DNA of 32,451 nucleotides from JAKLKS01 sp964370855. Lineage in GTDB: Bacteria; Planctomycetota; JAJSAM01; JAKLKS01. The notes under the pieces were generated by a model, which did not search any database, was not told the DNA's origin, and worked only from the letters and a program-made list of their open reading frames with translations. The stretch lies in assembly GCA_964370855.1 (NCBI GenBank), contig CAYJMF010000054.1:1-32451 (forward strand). The letters run 5' to 3'. A program made the position numbers and the translations under genes. Shown piece after piece: positions 24,201-32,451 of the stretch (the stretch's first letter is position 1; each line of letters begins with the position of its first letter).

Positions 24201-27200
24201 CGACTTCGTCCTCAGCGGGGGCGAGATCGCGGCCATGGCCGTCGTCGAGGCCGTGGCGCGCCTCCTGCCCGGAGTGCTCGGGGACGAGGAGTCGACGGTG
24301 GAGGAGTCGCACGAGGACGGCGTCGGCGCAGGGCTCGTCGAGTACCCGCAGTTCACGCGGCCCCCGGAGTTCAGGGGGCTGCGGGTGCCCGACGTGCTGC
24401 TGTCCGGCGACCACGGACGCATCCGGGACTGGCGACGGGCGAGCGCCGAGGAGCGCACCCGCCGACGGGACGAGACCGACAGGCGACGCACCGCGCAGGA
24501 GGACGAACCATGAGGCGCTTGATGGACCTCGACAAGGACTTCGAGAAGAGCCCCTTCCCCCGCTTCCACGTCGGCGACACCGTGGACGTCGGCGTCAAGA
24601 TCACCGAGGTGACCGAGAAGGCCGGCAAGGGCGGCAAGGGCGGCGTCGAGGAGAAGGAGAGGGTCCAGATCTTCAGCGGGACCGTCATCAAGTGCCAGGG
24701 CCACGGCGCGCGGCGCACCTTCACCGTCCGCCGCATCGTCTCCGGCGACGGCGTCGAGCGCACCTTCCCCCTCTTCTCCCCCCGCATCGCCTCCGTCGAG
24801 GTCAAGCGCCAGGGCAAGGTCCGCCGCGCCCGCCTCTACTACCTCCGCGACCGCGTGGGCAAGGCCACGAAGGTCGAGGAGCGCATGGGCGACTCCATCC
24901 GCAAGCCCGAACCCACCGAGGCCTAGCCCGTGGACGCCGGTTCCCTCGGCCGCGTCGGCGAGGACGCCGCCGCCGGGGCGATGGCGAAGCGGGGCTGGAC
25001 CCTCCTCGAACGCAACGCCCGGACCCCCTCCGGCGAGATCGACCTCGTCCTGGAGAAGGGCGGGGTGATGGGGTTCGTCGAGGTGAAGGCCCGCCGATCC
25101 CGCGCCGCCGGCGCCCCCGAGGAGGCCGTGGACCGGGCCAAGGCGGAGCGCGTGGCCCGCGCCTCGGAGGAGTACCTCGCCCGCCGCCGCCTCCGGGGGG
25201 CGCGCCGCGCCCTCTTCGTCGCCGCCGTGGATCTCGACCCCGCGGGGAAGCCCGTCGGGGTGCGCATCCTGCCCATGGAAGATTGACTCCTCCCCCCGCG
25301 CCGAGGCCCCCCACCCCATGATCGCCATCGCCCCCTACCTCCACCCCGACCGCGTCGCGGATCTCGCCGCGCGGGACCGGGACGGGGCCATCGGCGAACT
25401 CTGCGAGGTCCTGCGCGGGAGCCCGGAGATGGGCGACGTCGAGTCCTTCCGCCGCGCCGTGCTCGACCGGGAGAGGGTGATGTCCACGGGCATCGGCCTC
25501 GGCATCGCCGTCCCCCACGCCAAGGTCGCCTGCGTGAAGGAGTTCCTCCTCGCCGTGGGCCGCTCCCGGGAGGGCGTCGATTTCGGCTCCCTCGACGGGA
25601 AGCCGGTCCACATCGTCGTCCTCATCGCCGGCCCCGACGAGCGGCAGTCCCGCTACCTGCAGATCCTCGCCGGCGTCACGCTGCGCCTGAAGGACGAGTC
25701 CCTCCGCCGCGCGGTGCGCGAGGCCGGCGGCCCCGCGGAGATCGTCGCCCTCCTTTCCGCGGCGGCCCCGCCGCGGTAGGGGTCCTTGCCGCTACAATCC
25801 CCCCCATGAAATTCCCCGCCCCGGCGCTCCTCTGCTTCGCCGCCCTCCTGGCCGCCCCGCCCGCCCCCGCCGCCGACGTCCCCGTCTCCGTCACCGGGGC
25901 CGACCTCCGGCCCGAGTACCGGGCCCGCCGCGCGGCCCTGGCGGCGGCGCTGCCCGAGGACTCCCTCGCCCTCCTGCCCGCGGTCCGCCCCGACGAGACG
26001 GGGCTCTTCGCGGAGCGCCAGGACGAGGACTACCTCTGGCTGACGGGCATCGAGGAGGCCGGCGGCGTGCTCCTCCTCTGGTCCCCCCCGGGCAAGGGGA
26101 AGCCCCACGGGGAACTCCTCCTCCTCCCCCCGCGCAACCCGAGGGCGGAGGGCTGGGTCGGGCCCCGCCTCTTCCCCGGGAAGGAGGCGGAGGAGGCGAC
26201 GGGGATCGCCGCCACGGAGGACGTCCGCAAGGCCGTGGAGGAGGTGAAGCGCCTCCTCAAGGGGGCGAAGACGGTGATCCTCCCCCGGTCCGGCCCCGGC
26301 GCCGCGGCCGCGGAGGCCCTCTTCGGCGAGGTCCTGCGCGGGGCGAAGGCGAAGACCGACGACCTCCGCCGCTTCACCGGCGGCCTGCGCCTCGTGAAGA
26401 GCGACGAGGAGATCGCCCGCATCCGCCGCGCCTCGGAACTCTCCGCCGAGGGCCATCGCCGCGCCATGGAGAGGGCCGCCGCGGGCATGCCGGAGTACGA
26501 GGTGCAGGCCCTGCTCGAGGAGCCCTGCCGCGCCGGGGGCTGCCGGAGGCAGGCCTACGACTCCATCGTCGGGAGCGGTCCCAACTCCTGCGTCCTCCAC
26601 TACGGGAGGAACCGCCGGGTGCTGGAGAAGGGGGACCTCGTCCTCGTGGACGCCGGCGGGGAGTACCTCGGCTACGCCACGGACATCACCCGCACCTGGC
26701 CCGTGGACGGCGCCTTCACGGAGGAGCAGGCGAAGGCCTACGACGCCGTGCTGGAGGCCCAGGCCGCGGGGGAGAAGGCGGCGAAGCCCGGCGCCTTCTT
26801 CCGGGACGTGGCCGAGGCCTGCGCCGGGGTGCTCAAGGCGCGGGGGTACGAGGCGGCCATCCGCCACGGCCCCTGCCACTGGGTCGGCCTCAACGTGCAC
26901 GATCCCAACGGGCCCGTCCCCATCGTCCCCGGCTCCGTCTTCACCATCGAGCCCGGCGTCTACTTCGAGCACCTCGGGTGGGGCATCCGCATCGAGGACA
27001 CCTACGCCGTGCGAGCGGACGGGACCCTCGACCGCCTCTCCGCGGGCGTTCCCCGGGAGCGCAAGGAAGTGGAGGAGATCCGGGCCGCGGCGAGGTAGCC
27101 CCTACCTCCCGAGGGAGCGGGCGCAGCGGAAGCCGACGGCGCCGCTCCTCTGGCCCGGGCGATCGAAGCCGCGGTTGGCGCACCGCATGAGGACGGCCAT

Positions 27201-28997
27201 GCCGTTCCATGCGCCCCCCTTGCGGACGAGGGCGGTCTTCGCCCCGTCGTACCAGGTGGAGGTCCAGTCCCAGACCCCCCCCGCCGCGTCCAGCATCCCG
27301 TAGACGGAGACCGCCGACGGGAAGGCTCCCACGGGCTCCGGCTGCGGATGGTCGGGGCGGGACTCGCGGCACTTGGCCAGGCTCGCGTCCTCGCGCGCCC
27401 CCCAGGGGAAGGCCCGGCCGTCCACGCCGCGGGCCGCCTTCTCCCGCTCGGCCTCCGTCGGGAGCCGCCACTCGCGCCCCGTGGTCGCGCTCTTCCACGC
27501 GCAGTAGGCCACGGCGTCGTCGCAGGAGACCCCGGCCACCGCCAGGCTCGTCTCGAAGTCCTTCCCGAAGGCGGCGATGCACCGTTCCCGGGCGGCCCCC
27601 TCCACGTTGTTGGGGAGCGGCCTCCAGAGCCCGTCCTGCCCGCGCTCCATGTAGGGGCCGTCCCCCTTGGTGCCGGGCACGCGGGCCTCGGCCGCCGCCG
27701 CCCCCTCCCGCTCCTCGAGGGCGCGGAGGAATTCCGCCCAGTCCCCGAAGGTGACGGGCCGGCGCTGTATGGCGAAGTCCGGGAGGTCGAGGAGCGAGGC
27801 CTCCCGGGATTCGCGGAAGAGGAAGGGGCCCCCGGGGACGAGGACGAACTCGGGACCGATGTCGGCGTCGGTGTAGAGGCGGACCCGCCCCTTCCACTCC
27901 CGGTTCCGCGTGACGTGCACCGGGTAGCGCGCGTCGCGGAAGCCGGGGGCGGAGACGATCAGGAGGTAGGAGCCCATCTCCAGGGGGACGCCGCGGAGCG
28001 GGGCGGTGCCGAGGCTCCTCCCGCCGTCGGCCTCGAGGACACCGTCGCGGTCCTCCAGCCGGTGGAGGACCACTCCGGCCCCCGCGGGGACGGTATCCAG
28101 GTGGAGGGACCCGTCCCCCTTGAGGAAGCCCGCGAGGCGCCCCCCGTCGAAATGGCGGACCTGCTCCGCGGCGGCGGCGGCGTCGTCGTCCTCGCCCCGC
28201 GCCTCGGCCTCGACGAGCCTCCCCTTCCAGAGGTCCGCCAGCACCTCCCGGGCGGCCTCGTTCTCCTCCTCCGCGAGGAGGGCCCCCTCGAGGAGCCGCG
28301 TGGTCTCGCCGAAGGCGAGCACCGATGCCCGCCGGACCTCGCGCAGCCCCCGCTTGGCGTCCAGCAGCCCGCGCCGCTCCGGCAGCGCCATCCACGGCTT
28401 CACGCGGAGGGCCTCCGCGTCCACGCGGTCCTCGGCCTCCCGCACCTCGCGCCGGAGCCGCTCGTAGCGGACCGCCGCCTCCCGTGCGCGCTCCACCAGG
28501 ACGTCGGCGTCCTTCTTCCGCCGGTCCTTCTCGAGGCGGCCGTCGAGCCATCCCCGGAGCTCCTCGGCGAGGAGGCGGGCCGTGTCGTGCCGGGCCGAGG
28601 GAAGGAGGGCCATGGCCCGCCGGCAGATCCCCGCCAGGGCCGGCGGCACCTCGCGGCGGGGGTTGCGCCTCTCCACGGGGGCGAAGGAGCCGGAGACGAC
28701 GGCCCGGAGCACCTCCGCGAGCCCCCCCTCGAAGGCCGGGTGGAGGGTGAGCATCTCGTAGAGGATGCAGCCGAGGGCGTAGACGTCGCTCCGCCGGTCC
28801 ATGGCCCGGATGCGCCCCTCGGCCTGCTCGGGGCTCATGTAGGGGGGCGTCCCTATGATGGTCCCGTCCACGGTGACCATCCCGGCGTCCCTGTCCGCCG
28901 TGGAGACCGGCTCCACGACCCCGTCGTCGTCCCCCCCGTCGCGGACGCGGGCGATGCCCCAGTCCATGACGTGGACCTCGCCGTAGTCCCCGAGCAT

Positions 28998-29029
<32 letters not shown>

Positions 29030-32000
29030 CCCCCTTCTCGTGGGCGAAGTGGACGGCCTCGGCGATGCGCTCGAGCACCGTGATCAGGCGGTGGAGGGAC
29101 CACTCCCGCCGCACCTCGATGCGGCCGAGCAGGAGGTCGTGCAGGATCTCGCGGAGGGTGCGCCCCCGCACGAGCTTCATGGTGAAGTAGACCTCGCCGT
29201 CGGGCGTCATCCCGATGTCGTGGATGGGGAGGATGCCCGGATGCTCGAGCTGGGCCGTGGCCTGGGCTTCGGCCACGAACCGGAGCTGCTCCTCCCGGAT
29301 CATCGCCTTGTCCGGGGCCAGGACCTTCATGGCGATCTCGCGGCGGAGGTCCCGGTCCTCGACGAGGAGCACCTGGCCCATGCCGCCCCGCCCGATGAGG
29401 GCGCGCACGCCGTACTTGTCCGCCGAGGGGGCGAAGGTGCCCGGGGCGGGGAGCGCGACCTCCTCCGTGGACCCGGGGGCCTCCCCCGCGGGGATTTCCC
29501 CGGGATGGGGGAGGGAGATGGTCCCGGCGGGGAACTCCGCGGCGTCCGCCGTCCGGTCCACGGCCGCCGGCGGGGCGACGGCCGCACCGGGCCCGACGCT
29601 CAGTGTGACGAGGACGCTGCGGCGGCCGAAGTCCCGACTCTCCACGCGCTTCCTCCTCCCGGCTCCTACCTCGCCACGGGCACGGCGACGGTGAAGGCCC
29701 CGCGGAGGTCCCCCTCCCGGTACCCGGTGGCGGCGTCGGCGGGGTACCGTTCGCGAAGGATCGCCGCCACGCCCGGGCCCACCCGCTCCTCCCCCCCGTG
29801 GCAGGGCAGGCACATCGCGACGACGGTGATGGGCTTCATCCAGCGGTACTCCCCCCCCACCACTTCTTCCCGGACCTCCGGATTCCCCGAGGCGGCCCAC
29901 TCCTCGAGCACCCGCCGCTCCCACGGGTCCGGCGCGTTGGCGGGGTTGCGGGTGCGCAGCGTCGTGCGCGCCACGCGGATCCCCTCCCGCGCCGAGACCT
30001 CGGCGGCCACCTTCGCCGCCACGTCTCCGCAGACCCGCACGGCGTTCTCCGGGCCCCCCTCCTTCATGGCGAGGGCGAGCTCCTTCATGAGGGCCCCGCC
30101 GAGGGCCTTCGCGGCGGCCTCGGCGCGGGCCGCACCGTCGGCGGGAGCGGGAGGCGCGGGAGCCGGTGCCTCCGCCGACGTGCAGGAGGCGGCCAGCAGG
30201 GCGAGGACGAGGGCGGGGAATCGGTGCATGTTCACTCCCGGTCGTTTCCGAGGAGCCCGCGCCGGCGGCACACCTCGCGCGCCGCGGATCGTAGCGCCTC
30301 CCCCTCGATGCGGTCCAGCAAGCGCACCGCCCCCGGCCCCGCGGGCAGGAGGCCCCGCTCCCGGAGGACCTCCACGAGGTCCTCCAGGGCCTCGAAATAC
30401 CCCCGCCCGTGGGGCGCCCCGGCGTCGCGCACGGGGAGGAAGGAGGTGAGGGTCGCCAGCGAGGCGCGGGGCTCCCGGGCCCCCGCCAGTGCGGCGATCT
30501 CGGCATCCCCCTCGAGGATGGAGGCGGCCCCCTCGGCGGAGAGCCCGCCCCGCAGGAGGAGCCGGAGCCCCTCCAGGGGGTGGGAGGTGACGGGCAGGTA
30601 GCGGGCGGCGTCGGCGGCGTGGGCGAGCTCGTGGACGAGGGCGGCGTCGAGGAAGTCCCCGAGGGCCTCCACGGGGTAGTCCCAGCGCGGGACGGCGAGG
30701 GCCGTCCGGTCCGAGAGCCGCCCCGGGAACCGGAAGGGGAGGGACTCCTCGAGGCCCGCGGGGACCTCCCGGGGGACGGCCTCGAGGACGGAGCGCACCG
30801 CGGGGTCGCGGCGGTTCCTCGAGGCCGCCCCGCTCCAGCGCGCGACCCCCTCGAGGTCGAGGAAGACGAGGTCCCCGACGGTGGCGCCGCCGAGCACCGC
30901 TCCCCCGGACTCCCGCCGCGAGGGGACGAGGAGGCCCTCCCCCGTCACCACCGTCGCGCGGAACCGCCGCCCGAGGCTCGACCACGGGGCGTCCCGGCGC
31001 AGCGCCACCACGCGGAGGAGCCGCGCCTCCACGGGCTCCCCCGAGGCCCGCCCCACGAGGAGGGCGAGGCCGTGGGCGTCGAACCACTCGCGACAGGGCC
31101 CCTCGGCCCGCACCGTCTCCGCCATCTCGCCGAGGAGGGCGTAGGAGCGCCGGGCCATGCCCTCGGTGACGTCGAGGCCGAGGGTGTCGAGGGAGAGGCG
31201 GCGGAGCGCCGCCAGGGCGCCGTCGAGCCCCTCCCCGTCCTCCCCGCCGGCGTAGCCGTGGTAGGTCCCCTTCCAGGAACGGCGGAGTTCGCCGAGGAAG
31301 CGAAGGGTGCGGGCGGTCTCCTCGACGGCGGCGGCGGCGGCGGGATCCGCGGCGGAGGGGGCGAGGGCGAGCCTCGCCTTCGCGACGAGGTGGGCCTCCC
31401 TGTGCCACCCGGTGCGCCGGCAGAGGTCGGAGAGCCGGCCGAGGGCGTCGGGATCATCGGGCCTCGCCTCGGCCCCGGCGGCGGCCCGCTCGAGGAACCA
31501 GCGCCGGACGTCGGTCTCCGAGGCGGGATCGTGGAGGAGGTCCGCGGGGGTGGCCGCCTCCTCCGCGGCGAGGGCGGCGGAGTACCGCCCCAGGGTGAAG
31601 AGGGCGAGGCGGAGATCGTCGAGGGAGGCGGTGCGGTCCTCCCCGGAGCCGGCGGCGGCCTCGAGGTCGGGGAGCGCCGCGGCGGCGTCGCCGAGGAGGA
31701 ACCGGGCCCGCCCGCGGAGGTGGCGGGCCTCCGGGGTGAGGGGGGCGGCGGCCTCCAGGCGATGGAGGAGGGCCGTGGCGGCGGCCAGCTCCTCCGGGGA
31801 GGCGCCCTCCTCGAGGGCCTCCCTGAAGGCCGTGGCGAGGGGGCGGGATCCCGGCGCGAGGGCGAGGGCGGCGGCGAAGGAGGCGCGGGCCTCGGCTTCC
31901 TTCCCGGGGACGCGGAGGAGGGTCCGGGCGAGGGCCTCGTGGCCCCGGTACCACCCCGGGTCCCGGCGGACGCACTCGCGCAGGCGCTCGAGGGCGGCCT

Positions 32001-32451
32001 CGGGCTTCTTCGCCGCCATGGCGGCCTGGGCCTGGAGGAGGGGGACCCAGGGCTGGTCGGGATCGAGTTCGTCGGCCCTGGCCAGTTCCGACAGCGCCCC
32101 GGTGAGGTCCTTCTTCCCGAGGAGAACCTGGGCGAGGCCGAGGCGGGCCCAGACGAGGCCCGGGTCGATGTCGAGGGCCGCTCGCACGAGGGCCTCGGAT
32201 CGGCTCCCATCCCCCTCGGTGCGGGCGAGGAGGTAGAGGGCGACGGGGTTCCCGGGCTCCGCCGCGAGGAACGCCTCCGTGTCGGCGCGGACCCCGGCGT
32301 CGTCGCCGGCGGCGAGGCGGGTCGCCTGCACCATCCGCAGCGTCTCCGGCGCCCGCGGCGCCAGCGCCGCGGCGGCGTGGGCGGCCTCGAGGGCCTCGCC
32401 CACGCGCTCCTCCTGGAGGAGCACCTCGGCGCGCCGCGCGAGGGCGAGGGC

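Overview
The window is a very GC-rich stretch (about 70% by eye) from a Gram-negative-type bacterium, packed with genes on both strands. It contains a 10-base run of N, so it is a draft scaffold and probably metagenome-derived. Several genes point to Planctomycetota or a close relative: a Ser/Thr kinase fused to a formylglycine-generating-enzyme-like (SUMF1) domain, an ECF sigma factor fused to a membrane helix and beta-sandwich repeats, a HEAT-repeat/VWA protein and several lipoproteins. The phylum call is inference from gene content. No rRNA, tRNA, CRISPR array or transposase gene was found.

Left part (1-5160). Two alpha/beta-hydrolase (esterase-like) genes flank a DinB-family gene on the + strand. 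A membrane-anchored coiled-coil/TPR protein (-) is divergent from a GT9 heptosyltransferase-like gene (+). The second hydrolase gene and the GT9 gene both end inside palindromic repeat DNA.

Middle left (5158-11790), all on the - strand. A run trpS - lipoprotein - zinc-ribbon/HEAT protein shows ATGA and GTGA overlaps and is followed by sucC-sucD and a 61-aa membrane protein. Upstream lies an exported HEAT/VWA protein, separated from trpS by a 31-bp perfect inverted repeat.

Middle (11791-17447), + strand. A Trp/Pro/Phe-rich repeat lipoprotein is translationally coupled to an MCE lipid-transport cluster (MlaE permease, MlaF ATPase, MlaD with tandem repeats). An SDH-family Clp-fold protease gene and a 76-aa membrane protein follow; these look less GC-biased than their neighbours.

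Middle right (17616-23516), - strand. Here lie the 1036-aa ECF sigma/beta-sandwich fusion, riboflavin synthase and an exported RCC1-repeat protein. The RCC1 gene has two C8 tracts just after its signal peptide and a G10/C15 hairpin upstream, next to the assembly gap.

Right part (23803-32451). A + strand housekeeping run reads trmD - rplS - yraN - PTS-IIA domain - exported M24 peptidase. On the - strand is a compact unit of a TPR/HExxH protein (cut by the window end), a CxxCH haem-type DUF3365 lipoprotein and the kinase/SUMF1 protein. This unit could be a redox- or ligand-sensing module.

The most unusual items are the single-chain sigma/sensor fusion, the kinase/haem-lipoprotein/protease unit, the lipoprotein coupled to the Mla cluster, and three hairpin elements at gene ends, two of which supply the last codons of genes.
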